Positions 16,196-25,082 of a stretch of 64,000 nucleotides of DNA are shown here, in pieces (positions within the stretch are counted from its first letter, which is position 1; every line of letters begins with the position of its first letter). Source of the stretch: Nitrospirales bacterium (GTDB lineage: Bacteria; Nitrospirota; Nitrospiria; Nitrospirales; UBA8639); contig JAJDBP010000007.1 of assembly GCA_029261295.1 (NCBI GenBank), forward strand, positions 186,001 through 250,000, given 5' to 3'. The position numbers and the translations under genes were made by a program. The notes under the pieces were generated by a model. It worked only from the letters and a program-made list of their open reading frames with translations. It had not been told where the DNA came from and ran no database searches.

Positions 16196-17301
16196 CCACA
16201 TGCAAGCGCATCGTGGTCAAAATTGGGAGTAGCCTCGTCGCGTCCTCTGATGGCGGCCTCCATCTTGATCGAATCGGAAGGCTCACCAAAGAATTAGGGG
16301 AATTACAATCTCAAAATCGTGAGCTGGTGATCGTATCGTCCGGCGCAATTGTTGCTGGCATTTCCCACTTGGCATTAACCACCTACCCCCAAGACCTTCC
16401 CCTGCGACAAGCGGCCGCAGCCGTTGGACAAAGCCACCTCTTGTGGGCCTACGAAACAGCCTTTAAGAGGTCTGGACATAGAATTGCTCAAATTCTTTTA
16501 ACGCATCAAGACCTCGGAGGCCGCCGCCGGTTTCTTAATGCGAGACATACACTCACCAAATTGATTCAACTTCAGGTCATTCCTATTATTAACGAAAATG
16601 ATACCCTTTCAATTGATGAAATTCGGTTCGGCGACAATGATGCCCTAGCCGGTCAAATTGCGCATCTCGTCGATGCCGACCTCTTGGTCATCTTGTCTGA
16701 TGTGAATGGACTCTATGAAGCAGACCCTCACATCAACCCTTCGGCAAAACTTATTTCTCTTGTGCCAACCATTACCAAACGAATTGAAAATCTGGCAGGA
16801 GCCTCCAGAACCCAAGCGAGTCGTGGAGGGATGGTGACGAAAATTCAAGCCGCGAAACAGGCCGGCCGATTTGGCGTACCCACGCTCCTCTTAAATGGTG
16901 AAACACCCAATGCCCTCGCTGAAGCTCTAGACGGGAACCCCAGTGGGACATTCTTCGCCTCAAAACAATCATCTCTGACCAACCGCAAACAATGGATCGC
17001 ATTTACGCTCAGACCCAAGGGAGAAATCATGCTCGATGAAGGGGCGGTCGCAGCACTGGTCCTTCGTGGGAAAAGCTTATTAGCCTCGGGGATCCTTGAG
17101 GTCAAAGGCCGATTCCTCAACGGTGATCCTGTGAGTTGTACCACGAAAGAAGGCATTATGTTCGCCAAAGGCATTACCAATTACTCTTCTGAAGCCCTAG
17201 AACGAATTAAAGGGAAGCAGACAACAGAAATTCAAGAACTGTTGGGGGCGTTGGAGTATGAAGAAGTCATTCATCGAGATAATCTTGCCTTAACTCCCTA
17301 A
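16177..17301 (+). CDS. proB: Glutamate 5-kinase
   Basis: A 374-residue kinase for the first step of proline synthesis, forming glutamyl-5-phosphate. The amino-acid kinase domain covers about residues 8-255 (RIVVKIGSSLVASSDGG, VSSGAIVAGI, PIINENDTLS, FGDNDALAGQIA, SDVNGLYEADP, GGMVTKIQAAK). A PUA domain follows from about 280 (GEIMLDEGAVAALVLRGKSLLASGI). The product is normally used by ProA, which is not in the window. The start inside obgE is supported by the conserved CKRIVVKIG beginning. Confidence 0.95.
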   Translation: MHQQLLTTCKRIVVKIGSSLVASSDGGLHLDRIGRLTKELGELQSQNRELVIVSSGAIVAGISHLALTTYPQDLPLRQAAAAVGQSHLLWAYETAFKRSGHRIAQILLTHQDLGGRRRFLNARHTLTKLIQLQVIPIINENDTLSIDEIRFGDNDALAGQIAHLVDADLLVILSDVNGLYEADPHINPSAKLISLVPTITKRIENLAGASRTQASRGGMVTKIQAAKQAGRFGVPTLLLNGETPNALAEALDGNPSGTFFASKQSSLTNRKQWIAFTLRPKGEIMLDEGAVAALVLRGKSLLASGILEVKGRFLNGDPVSCTTKEGIMFAKGITNYSSEALERIKGKQTTEIQELLGALEYEEVIHRDNLALTP

Positions 17302-17329
17302 GCTTAAAAAGTCCTAAGAATTTCTATCA

Positions 17330-17992
17330 ATGTTCATTGGCCTCCTAGGCGGTAGTTTCAATCCCATTCACAATGGGCATTTGCACATCGCCAAGTATGT
17401 GCTTGAAGCACTCGCACTAGATCGAATCATCTTTATTCCCACGGGCGATCCCCCGCATAAACCAGCCACATCCCTGGCCCCTGCCTCCCATCGCTTGGAA
17501 ATGGTCAAACTGGCAACAGAGTCAATGGATTCTTTTGTCGTTGATGATCAAGAAGCCCTTTCCCCTGGGATCTCTTATAGTGTTGATACAGTCACACGCC
17601 TAAAAGGTGATTCCCCCAGTGGCACGGAATTGGGATTTATCATTGGATTGGATGCTTTTTTAGAGTTTCCCAGTTGGAAGCAAGCCACACATATACTGAA
17701 TATTTGCCATCTCATTGTCTGTTCCAGGCCAGGAACCACATTTACCCAACTTCAAGCCCTTGCATTCCTCCCAAAAATTCCCCTTACCCAGCTGGACAAT
17801 CTGGACCAACAAATCGGGACTCACCAGGATATTGCGCTGCCTTCTGGAAGTGCGATCACGCTCCTGTCGGTTCCACCCAATACGGTATCGGCCTCTCATA
17901 TTCGTGAGCAATGTGCCCTACAACGCCCAATAGGAGATTGGTTGCCGCCCTCTGTGGAGTCCTATATAATTCAACACCAAGTATATCAATGA
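17330..17992 (+). CDS. nadD: Nicotinate-nucleotide adenylyltransferase
   Basis: A 220-residue enzyme making nicotinate adenine dinucleotide in NAD synthesis. The nucleotidyltransferase signature GGSFNPIHNGHLHIA is at residues 7-21, IPTGDPPHKP follows, and IIGLDAFLEFPSWK and VSASHIREQ match the NadD family. The stop overlaps the rsfS start as ATGA, which suggests translational coupling. nadD-rsfS is a widely conserved pair. Confidence 0.95.
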   Translation: MFIGLLGGSFNPIHNGHLHIAKYVLEALALDRIIFIPTGDPPHKPATSLAPASHRLEMVKLATESMDSFVVDDQEALSPGISYSVDTVTRLKGDSPSGTELGFIIGLDAFLEFPSWKQATHILNICHLIVCSRPGTTFTQLQALAFLPKIPLTQLDNLDQQIGTHQDIALPSGSAITLLSVPPNTVSASHIREQCALQRPIGDWLPPSVESYIIQHQVYQ

Positions 17993-18402
17993 CCCGCACT
18001 ACCCCACCTCAATCAACACGTTCTCCCGAACAAGCCATCTTCATCGCGCAATCGGCCTCAGAAAAAAAGGCTGAGGACGTGTTGGTGTTGGAAGTCGGAG
18101 ATTTGACCTCTATTGCCGATTATTTCATCTTTGCCTCAGGAGAGTCAGAACGCCAGGTTCGAGGATTGGCCGCGTTTATTGAAAAAGAAATGACCCAACG
18201 ATATGACATACACCCGGTCATTGAAGGCAAAGAAACCGCCAATTGGATCTTATTAGATTACGGCGACATCATCGTTCATATTTTCCGTTCAGATATCAGA
18301 CAGTATTACGCCCTTGAAAAAATGTGGGCCGATGCTCCGCAAATCACCATTCCAGAATCTGAACACCCGATCACACCAACCCGGCAATTAGTCGGCGGGT
18401 AA
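17989..18402 (+). CDS. rsfS: Ribosomal silencing factor RsfS
   Basis: A 137-residue factor that binds bL14 and blocks 30S/50S joining when nutrients are scarce. The family core is DVLVLEVGDLTSIADYFIFASGES, then ERQVRGLAAFIEKEM and NWILLDYGDIIVHIF, then RQYYALEKMWADA. The ATG at 17989 gives a four-base overlap with nadD; upstream starts would read into unrelated sequence. The 16-residue N-terminal extension and the tail after residue 118 are not conserved features. Confidence 0.94.
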   Translation: MTRTTPPQSTRSPEQAIFIAQSASEKKAEDVLVLEVGDLTSIADYFIFASGESERQVRGLAAFIEKEMTQRYDIHPVIEGKETANWILLDYGDIIVHIFRSDIRQYYALEKMWADAPQITIPESEHPITPTRQLVGG

Positions 18403-18429
18403 AAAACCGCTTCAAAGAGGAGAAGCTTC

Positions 18430-19446
18430 ATGACGTGTTACCAAGACCTTGCTGATCGAGTCCTTAAGGGTACATCTCCTACGCGAGAAGAAGCCTTAGA
18501 GATATTGGCAACACCTCAGGAAAAACTTCTGGATTTGGTCAACGCGGCCTATACCATTCGCTCAAAATATTTTGGCAAGACGGTTCGATTGCAAATGCTC
18601 TTGAATGCTAAAAGTGGAGCCTGCCAAGAAGATTGTCATTATTGCTCGCAATCAACTATCTCCGATGCACCCATTGACCGCTATGCCTTGTTGTCACCAG
18701 AAAAAATGATGGAAGGCGCACGTCGGGCGGCAGACGCCAAAGCCCAACGCTATTGCATCGTGATCAGCGGCCGTTCCCCTTTGCAGTCAGAAATCACACA
18801 GATCTCCAGCGCGGTCAAAAAAATCAAAGGCGAAATTCCCATTCAAATTTGTTGTTCATTGGGCCTTCTCAATGGGGAGCAAGCCAGTCAATTAAAAGAC
18901 GCCGGCGTGGATCGGATAAATCACAATCTCAATACCAGTGAAGCCTTTCATCCATCCATATGCACCACACACACCTATCAAGATCGGGTTGACACGCTTA
19001 AGCATGCACGAGCGGCAGGCTTAGAACTCTGTAGCGGTGGAATTATCGGGATGGGCGAACGAGATGAAGATTTAGTAGATTTAGCGTTGGCATTGAAAGA
19101 CGTACAACCGGATTCGATTCCTCTGAATATGCTCTATCCGGTGGATGGCACGCCATTTGGCGAAAAGAATGATTTAACTCCAGCCCGGTGTCTCACCATC
19201 CTGTGTTTGTTCCGCTTTTTCCACCCACAAACTGAAATTCGCGCCGCCGGTGGCCGAGAAAAAAACCTCCGCTCACTCCAACCATTAGCCCTCTATGTTG
19301 CCGATTCACTCTTCGTGGATGGCTATCTCACCACCCCAGGCCTGGCCCACCAGGAAGTCTGGAACATGATCGAAGACATGGGCTTTACGGTAGAAGTCAA
19401 TTACCAAGGCGAAGAAAAACCCCAAACCGAAGCCTGCTCCGCCTAA
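18430..19446 (+). CDS. bioB: Biotin synthase
   Basis: A 338-residue radical SAM enzyme that inserts sulfur into dethiobiotin. The [4Fe-4S] cluster motif is GACQEDCHYCSQS near residues 60-72. The ligands of the sacrificial [2Fe-2S] cluster can be matched to QICCSLG, ELCSGGIIGMGE and the Arg in IRAAGGRE. AGAGGAGAA lies before the ATG. No other biotin genes are adjacent, so it appears as an add-on to the nadD-rsfS run, 27 bases after rsfS. Confidence 0.95.
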   Translation: MTCYQDLADRVLKGTSPTREEALEILATPQEKLLDLVNAAYTIRSKYFGKTVRLQMLLNAKSGACQEDCHYCSQSTISDAPIDRYALLSPEKMMEGARRAADAKAQRYCIVISGRSPLQSEITQISSAVKKIKGEIPIQICCSLGLLNGEQASQLKDAGVDRINHNLNTSEAFHPSICTTHTYQDRVDTLKHARAAGLELCSGGIIGMGERDEDLVDLALALKDVQPDSIPLNMLYPVDGTPFGEKNDLTPARCLTILCLFRFFHPQTEIRAAGGREKNLRSLQPLALYVADSLFVDGYLTTPGLAHQEVWNMIEDMGFTVEVNYQGEEKPQTEACSA

Positions 19447-19460
19447 ATCCTTTGGTTCTC

Positions 19461-19481
19461 CCCCTCCTGTGTAAGGAGGGG
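19461..19481. repeat. GC-rich hairpin behind bioB
   Basis: CCCCTCC (19461-19467) and GGAGGGG (19475-19481) form a perfect 7-base inverted repeat around TGTGTAA, and a further GGGGAGG follows. It lacks a U-run, so it is more like a dispersed palindromic repeat than a classical terminator, though it could still protect or end the bioB message. Confidence 0.6.
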
Positions 19482-19580
19482 CAAGGGGAGGTAGAAGCAT
19501 ATGGCCAAGATCATTTTGTTCCGGCATTAGAACCCAAAACCATTCCAGCACAACTCTTTAAATGACGCTTGACCCCAACG

Positions 19581-19644
19581 GAGGCAGCCTAACTCGCGGA
19601 GCCTGTCCTGAGTTTTCTCGAAGGGCTCAAACAAAGGCTGCCTC
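19581..19644. repeat. Nested palindromic repeat element
   Basis: The outer arms GAGGCAGCC (19581-19589) and GGCTGCCTC (19636-19644) are perfect inverted repeats. Inside them GAGCC (19599-19603) pairs with GGCTC (19624-19628) around GTCCTGAGTTTTCTCGAAGG, a sequence of the CCTGAG..CGAAGGGCTC type widespread in bacterial intergenic regions. The rest of the gene-free stretch 19447-19884 holds no convincing coding sequence. Confidence 0.65.
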
Positions 19645-19884
19645 AGTCCCATGGCCAGCGCATTTTGGTTGTGCCGAAGGCGCCGAGAGCATTAAAAGTC
19701 TCTATTGTGGGAAAATATCCAAAACTGATGGTCGCGAAAAAGAAGCAGATTAAAAAATTGAAATACTGTAGGGAAGCGAGGAAATGAATAAATTTCCGGT
19801 TCATCTAGCCCAAGGAGTATTCCATTAGTCATTACTCTAATATTTCAACCCCCTATCGCATTATCGGTCAGATAAATTGACTGC

Positions 19885-20436
19885 TTAGAATGTTAAACCC
19901 ATCTCTTTTAACAAACTTTTTCCTTTTTTAGTGGCAAATATAGCCAGACTTTTTTTCCCAAAAATTTGGGTATTTCCTCCCTCATAGTTGGTTATTTTTG
20001 TTGTTATTAGACCTTTTTTTTCAAGTGTCTCGATGGCTAAAAGCTCCCCTTTTTTGCTTTCCTTTAGTACGTCGAAATTTAATCCACCTTCATAATCCTG
20101 CCCATGAGTGCCGGAATCAATGAGGTAATAGAGTTCATATGCTGACAGCTCGCCCGAGAAACTAGAAGTTCCTGCGAATTTGAACTTGCCTCCAAGAAAC
20201 TCTGCTTCATGGGTTTTAGATAACAATTCCTCTAGAACTGGCTTAAAACTAAAAACCAGAACTACAACCATAATTGGAATAAATGTCTTACCAATCAAAT
20301 TTATTAGTTCTTTAATAATTTCCAATTTATTATCTGGATTTTGATCCTTAGAATGCTGAAATTCGTGGCAGAACTTACACTTTAAGGCCGGCGCAGGAAT
20401 GGTTTCAAAACAATGAACACAAGGTTTTTCATCCAT
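19885..20436 (-). CDS. Zinc-ribbon membrane protein of unknown function
   Basis: A 183-residue protein with an N-terminal zinc ribbon (CVHCFETIP and LKCKFCHEF, residues 6-25), one membrane helix at about residues 48-67 (IGKTFIPIMVVVLVFSF), and a C-terminal domain of about 100 residues. That end (FDVLKESKKGELLAIETLEKKGLI) looks like a winged-helix or transcription-factor-like fold. No family is recognised. The gene is clearly more AT-rich than its neighbours and lies between two palindromic repeat patches, which suggests recent acquisition. Confidence 0.65.
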   Translation of the reverse strand: MDEKPCVHCFETIPAPALKCKFCHEFQHSKDQNPDNKLEIIKELINLIGKTFIPIMVVVLVFSFKPVLEELLSKTHEAEFLGGKFKFAGTSSFSGELSAYELYYLIDSGTHGQDYEGGLNFDVLKESKKGELLAIETLEKKGLITTKITNYEGGNTQIFGKKSLAIFATKKGKSLLKEMGLTF

Positions 20437-20563
20437 CTGTAGATTTTCCTTCTAACTAGAAACAGACAGCTCAACAGTTCTTCTAAAGGAAGTGTTACAT
20501 TTTCTGATTTTTTTGTCATCTCAAATATCTATATATTATTCAGGCACCTTCCCTGGCCTGGTT

Positions 20564-20750
20564 GTGTGGCCGAGCAGTGCAGCCAACACCGAGGAAAAGG
20601 CGAGCATTGTTTGAGCGTAGCGAGTTTGCGCGCCGCCGGTGTTGGCGAACCGCACAGGAACCCCAAAAGGGCCACACCATGGCCAACAGGGTTTTGGCTA
20701 CTTTTGCCGAAACAAAAGTGGCTCGTCCGCCGGGACGAAACCCGGCAATA
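20564..20750. repeat. Composite nested-palindrome repeat element
   Basis: GTGTGGCC (20564-20571) pairs with GGCCACAC (20670-20677), and inside it GCCAACACCG (20582-20591) pairs with CGGTGTTGGC (20637-20646). A second part carries TTTTGGCTACTTTTGCCG and CCGGGACGAAACCCGG hairpins to about 20750. Frames through it give peptides such as ATFAETKVARPPGRNPA, seen as translation artefacts of dispersed repeats in many genomes. The rest of 20437-20894 holds nothing recognisable. Confidence 0.7.
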
Positions 20751-20894
20751 TCAATAACCCCTTGAAACCGGAGTTAAAAAACGAGGCCGTCGTGTTCCAA
20801 CTTCTAATAATTATTGAGAAAAAATCTAGATGAATTCCCGACTAACAATGCCGAAAATGACAACGTGGAAAATGGATTAGGAGGAATGGAACCT

Positions 20895-21053
20895 TCACTC
20901 TGGTGATAAACCTTTCTCTAAATTTTCTTTGGCTTGGAGTACGGCCCGGTCTGCCTTACAGATATACGTCCCCTTTTTTTTAGGTTGCTTCTTGGCATTC
21001 AGCCTTTTTGTGATTTTCTTCAATGCTTGTTTGATCTTTTTTTGTCTGTTCAT
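20895..21053 (-). CDS. Very small basic protein, DUF2986-like
   Basis: A 52-residue lysine-rich protein starting MNRQKKIKQALKKITKRLN and continuing KKGTYICKADRAVL before a charged end. The start MNRxxKIxxxLK, the central NAKxxPKxK and the YIxKAxRAxL block fit the DUF2986 family of tiny bacterial proteins of unknown function. GGAG stands 5 bases before the ATG. The family's role is unknown; the strong positive charge suggests RNA or ribosome contact. A hydrophobic-looking frame on the opposite strand (20929-21180) is its shadow. Confidence 0.7.
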   Translation of the reverse strand: MNRQKKIKQALKKITKRLNAKKQPKKKGTYICKADRAVLQAKENLEKGLSPE

Positions 21054-21188
21054 CGTCGCTCCAGATAACTTATCACATGCAATATTTCACTTACTCAATT
21101 TCTTCATATTAACTTTCCTTTCAACCTTCATCCTATTTCAACATCGTACCTGCAATCTTGGCCGTGGGGAAAGAAAATAGTGAGAGGG

Positions 21189-23762
21189 TCATTCGTATCG
21201 TAAATCCTGGGCAATCGTCTGACGGCTGGCCCAGCGAGCTGGAGCCCAGGCTCCAATCAACGCTGCGGCCAAGGCAACGAGAATGGCCATACCAATAGTT
21301 TCCCAGGCTACAGTATATTGAATCGTCCAGCCAAAGGATTGTTTATTAATCACTTTGATTAAGACGACGGACAAGGCCATGCCGACGACGATACCGACGA
21401 CCGCCCCTAACCCGGCGAGGTAACAGGATTCCCAGAGAATCAACCCCTGGATTTGTCGGCCACTGGCCCCGATGGCCCGAAGGGTTGCCAATTCGCGTCG
21501 TCGTTCCAAAATAGCCGTGAAGAGTGTATTCATGATGCCTAACACCGCGACGCTTAAGGCAATCAACTCCAACACATATGTGACGCGAAACGTTCGATCA
21601 AAGATATCAAGAATTTCTTCCTTCAGTTCACCGTTGCTGATCGTGACAATCGGTCTCTGACTTTCTAAGACGTTTTCAATTTCTTGACGAACATCCGAGA
21701 GCACCTCTCCCTTTTTAAGATAGACAGCAAACACTGTGGCGTCTTCTTCTCCCCATTTCTGAATAAAAAGTCCTTGATCCATCACAACTTTTCCACCATC
21801 CGTGGCGTAATCATAAAATATTCCTAAAACAGGAAATTGCTCTAGACCCTTTGGTGTTTTTAAAGACAGTTGATCACCCAGACCAAGCCCTAATCGTTTT
21901 GCCAAGACCTCAGAAACAATGACTCCTTCATCATCGACAACTCGCGCTAACACCTTGGTGGATTCTCCCTGTAGAAACAAATACTGGCTCCGCTCAGCAT
22001 GGAGGCCCATATCTCTCGATACCAAAGCCACGGTTTGACCTCCTGTCTCTACAGTTGTTTCAACATAGGGATCAACAGCCTCTATTCCAGGAATAGCGAG
22101 AACATCGTGAACGAGCCTTTGTGGAATTCCCTGGCTAGGATCAGACGTCTCTGGCTCTCCCAACCAGGATGTGGGTGCGATAATAACATCGGCCATAAGC
22201 GTTTGCTCGATCCAGAGCTCTACCGTCTGCCGAAAACTCTGAATCATGATCCCCACCCCCACTAAAATGGCCAACCCCACAACAATGGCCGCCATGGTCA
22301 CACTTGTTCGGCGTGGATTGCGTCCCATTTGCTCTGCGGCGAGAACCGGCAACAATCCCCCTCGACTCTTTAGGCGATGTTGAGTCCATCGACTAAACCA
22401 TTGTGATAAAACTGGCCCAGCGGCAGCCCCTGCAAGTAATAAACACAAGGCTGCAGCATACCCTCCAACAGGAATACCCTGAAATGATGGCATTTGGCTT
22501 AATATTCCAGCCCCCAAGACTGCTATAACCACCACCCATCTGGCCCCTTGAACCTCATGACCTTCTTCAGCTAGAGATTGCTCTCCAGCCAATGCTTGAA
22601 CCGGAGCCATCGCGCTCGCCTCCCAAGCTGGCCGAAGCGCTCCCATCAGGGAAACGCCTAATCCCAAGGCCATTGCTTCTCCCAACAGATGTAAAGGAAT
22701 GGGCCTAATAAATAATGAAGTCAAACCATACAGCTCACCGATATTCTGGCCAATCAAGATGGTCAACCATCGAGCAAGAATAACTCCTATTCCACACCCC
22801 AGAAGACCTCCAGCTGCACCTAAGACACCAGCCTCGAATAAGAATAGAACCAGAATAGATTGTCGCTCCATCCCCAGCGAACGAAGGATTCCTATTTCCC
22901 GACGATGATGAACCACCGAAAAGGCTGTCGTGTTATACACAAGAAAAATTCCGACCAGCAGACTGATCCCACTCAGCATCGTCAGATTCATCTGAAAGGC
23001 CTGTAGCATCGATTCCACTTGCCGATTGCGTCGAGAAGACTGGCGCACCTGAATACCCTCAGGTACAACCGATTGCAATTCTTCGATTAGCGTAGAAACC
23101 GCGACATATGATTCTGGAACGATCTCCACATGATGCAGTCGGCCCAACCATCCAAACTTCCATTGTGCAGAGGCGATATCCATCAACACCTGCTGCTGCA
23201 CACCTCCGTGAAGAGCTGATGCCTTCAGCACCTTACCCACGACCAGTTGATGAACATCTTCCTGGACCTTCACTGAAAGAGTTTGTCCCTGACGAAGATT
23301 GAGCTGAAAGGCCAATCCTTCCTCCACGAAAACTGTTGTGGGGGAAAATAGTTGTTCCCAGTCATATTGCTGCATGCCTTCAGAAGAATCTTCGGCTTCC
23401 CAATCTATCCCTTGTTCCAGTACATCCATGCCCCAAATGAAAAGAGGGCGTCCTGCCAGGGGACCAGCCAGAATCTCACCGTCAATTTTGAGAACAGGGC
23501 TGGCCAGCTGCACTCCTGGATAGTGTTGAATTGTCTGCAATATTTGCTCATCAATACCAACAGATGCACCAGTTATCGTGACCGACGCCTCCCCCACTAC
23601 CGATTCTACTGATTGCTCAAACGACTGGTAGACTTCCCCATTCACGACTCGAATCGCGAGCCAGGCGGATACTCCAATGGCCACTCCGACTACTGTTAAT
23701 AGGGCTCTAATCGGCCTATGGCGTAGGTGTTCGATGACGAGGAGCAGGAAAATTCTGATCAT
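21189..23762 (-). CDS. ABC transporter permease with two FtsX domains (YbbP-like)
   Basis: An 857-residue membrane protein. An N-terminal anchor helix (residues 18-38) is followed by a large periplasmic MacB-type domain, an FtsX core near residues 255-390, a second pair of helices around 425-470, another anchor near 495-515 with a second periplasmic domain, and a final FtsX core near 735-850 (ALSVAVLGIMNTLFTAILERRRELATLRAIG). This ten-helix layout is that of YbbP/LolC-type permeases. Its likely ATPase is at 25083-25745. These systems move lipids or lipoproteins or transmit force across the membrane. The ATG at 23762 starts directly at the anchor helix; earlier starts add an implausible extension. 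Confidence 0.88.
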   Translation of the reverse strand: MIRIFLLLVIEHLRHRPIRALLTVVGVAIGVSAWLAIRVVNGEVYQSFEQSVESVVGEASVTITGASVGIDEQILQTIQHYPGVQLASPVLKIDGEILAGPLAGRPLFIWGMDVLEQGIDWEAEDSSEGMQQYDWEQLFSPTTVFVEEGLAFQLNLRQGQTLSVKVQEDVHQLVVGKVLKASALHGGVQQQVLMDIASAQWKFGWLGRLHHVEIVPESYVAVSTLIEELQSVVPEGIQVRQSSRRNRQVESMLQAFQMNLTMLSGISLLVGIFLVYNTTAFSVVHHRREIGILRSLGMERQSILVLFLFEAGVLGAAGGLLGCGIGVILARWLTILIGQNIGELYGLTSLFIRPIPLHLLGEAMALGLGVSLMGALRPAWEASAMAPVQALAGEQSLAEEGHEVQGARWVVVIAVLGAGILSQMPSFQGIPVGGYAAALCLLLAGAAAGPVLSQWFSRWTQHRLKSRGGLLPVLAAEQMGRNPRRTSVTMAAIVVGLAILVGVGIMIQSFRQTVELWIEQTLMADVIIAPTSWLGEPETSDPSQGIPQRLVHDVLAIPGIEAVDPYVETTVETGGQTVALVSRDMGLHAERSQYLFLQGESTKVLARVVDDEGVIVSEVLAKRLGLGLGDQLSLKTPKGLEQFPVLGIFYDYATDGGKVVMDQGLFIQKWGEEDATVFAVYLKKGEVLSDVRQEIENVLESQRPIVTISNGELKEEILDIFDRTFRVTYVLELIALSVAVLGIMNTLFTAILERRRELATLRAIGASGRQIQGLILWESCYLAGLGAVVGIVVGMALSVVLIKVINKQSFGWTIQYTVAWETIGMAILVALAAALIGAWAPARWASRQTIAQDLRYE

Positions 23763-23834
23763 GGATACGGTTGTCCCAGAAGTGGGGCCTATGTTAAAAC
23801 GACTAAACAAAAATGCGTGGGGTACAAAATAGAA

Positions 23835-24119
23835 ATGCCCAATGACAACGTTGAAGAACAAGGCTCAACCGAAGCCACTTCAGAAGCCAGCACTCAAGGC
23901 CAAGCCTTAACTTCCCGGCAAAAAGAAATTCTCCGCTTAGTGGCCCAAGGGTGTACGAACAGGGAAATAGGGCAACGGTTAGAGATCAGTGTGCGAACCG
24001 TGGAAGTTCATCGGTTTAACCTCATGCGACGACTCCGCGTTCGAAATGTCGCCCAACTACTCCGCCAAGCTATTGCTCTCAAGATTATTCCGAAGGGGCC
24101 CTCACTCACCAAGGTGTAA
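23835..24119 (+). CDS. Stand-alone LuxR/GerE-type DNA-binding protein
   Basis: A 94-residue regulator consisting of a 25-residue Thr/Ser/Glu-rich leader and one LuxR helix-turn-helix (LTSRQKEILRLVAQGCTNREI then LEISVRTVEVHRFNLMRRL). There is no receiver, PAS or autoinducer domain. GCTNREIGQRL and SVRTVEVHR are the recognition elements. It is transcribed away from the ABC permease, with its start 73 bases from the permease start, so it may control that gene. Small GerE-only proteins can act without phosphorylation; its signal is unknown. Confidence 0.85.
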   Translation: MPNDNVEEQGSTEATSEASTQGQALTSRQKEILRLVAQGCTNREIGQRLEISVRTVEVHRFNLMRRLRVRNVAQLLRQAIALKIIPKGPSLTKV

Positions 24120-24146
24120 GTCTTATTTCGGCAGCTCCAAGATCCC

Positions 24147-25076
24147 TCAATCCATTTCCTGCAATTTGCCTCTACAAGCCGTTAACGACGAGTAGCCTTT
24201 TCGTTCAAGGCATGCCGTTACTTCCGACGTAAGTCTGGTAAAGACCCCAACACCCTCTTCCACCAAGATCGTTCCAACCTGAACAGCCGAGGCTCCACAC
24301 AAGATATGCTCAAATATATCGGTGCCGTTTTCGACTCCACCGGTTCCAATAATGGGAATGCGCTCGCCCCATATTTTCCAAAACGCCCGGACGTTGGCTA
24401 AAGCCACAGGTTTTATCATTCGCCCACCAAGCCCGCCAAAACCACCTTTCGGTTTGATCACGACTCGTTCCTGTTCAGGGTCCACGACCAGAGTATTCCC
24501 CACAGAATTAATCACCGTGACAAATGCCACACCAACCCTTTGCAAAACTTCCGCAATAGCTTGATGGTGAATGGGATCGAAATATGGAGGAAGCTTCACA
24601 CCAAAGGGAATAGAGAAAATATCTCGAATCGCGAGCAATAGCCGCTCAGTTTCGTCAAAGTCATAGCCAATCTGGGGTTTGCCAGGGATATTAGGGCAAG
24701 ATAAATTCACCTCCACAAGATCAGGACCAGCAGCATTCAAAGCCTTGGCCCCCTCCAGAAAATCATCGGGATGTAAGCCAGCTAAGCTGGCAACCACCGG
24801 CTTTTTAAAGCGCTTCAATCCAGGAATAAGGGTCGCATAAGCCGGGTAACCCAAATTCGGAAGGCCCATGGAATTGATGGACCCTCCATCAATTGCCACA
24901 TAGCGAGGCAAAGGGTTGCCCTCACGCATTAGCGGCGTCATTGATTTTGTCACAATGGCACCAGCATTCGATTCCCCTAAGGCCTCCAACTCGGCCTGCG
25001 TGACACACAAGGCTCCAGAAGCATTCATTAACCCAACTGGAAATGTTACACCTGCAATACTCGTTGCAAGATCCAT
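24147..25076 (-). CDS. pyrD: Dihydroorotate dehydrogenase, class 1A type
   Basis: A 309-residue FMN TIM-barrel enzyme oxidising dihydroorotate to orotate for pyrimidine synthesis. The sequence [12 protein letters not shown] carries the active-site cysteine typical of class 1 enzymes, and this motif with [10 protein letters not shown] matches class 1A, the soluble form that reduces fumarate. Class 1B would need a PyrK partner, and none is adjacent. [19 protein letters not shown] and VQVGT form the FMN phosphate site. It begins 6 bases after the ABC ATPase stop, so the two are co-transcribed. Confidence 0.9.
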   Translation of the reverse strand: MDLATSIAGVTFPVGLMNASGALCVTQAELEALGESNAGAIVTKSMTPLMREGNPLPRYVAIDGGSINSMGLPNLGYPAYATLIPGLKRFKKPVVASLAGLHPDDFLEGAKALNAAGPDLVEVNLSCPNIPGKPQIGYDFDETERLLLAIRDIFSIPFGVKLPPYFDPIHHQAIAEVLQRVGVAFVTVINSVGNTLVVDPEQERVVIKPKGGFGGLGGRMIKPVALANVRAFWKIWGERIPIIGTGGVENGTDIFEHILCGASAVQVGTILVEEGVGVFTRLTSEVTACLERKGYSSLTACRGKLQEMD

Positions 25077-25082
25077 AAGACT

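Noticed and set aside
19562-19753. 63-codon plus-strand frame behind bioB
   Set aside because: It lies inside the nested palindromic repeat and its peptide reflects repeat sequence, not a protein.
20562-20765. Frames in all three phases across the second repeat patch
   Set aside because: Open frames in every phase are typical of GC-rich palindromic repeats; none has family similarity.
20929-21180. Hydrophobic 83-codon plus-strand frame
   Set aside because: It is opposite the DUF2986-like gene; its hydrophobicity is the mirror of lysine codons (AAA read as TTT), and it has no ribosome site.
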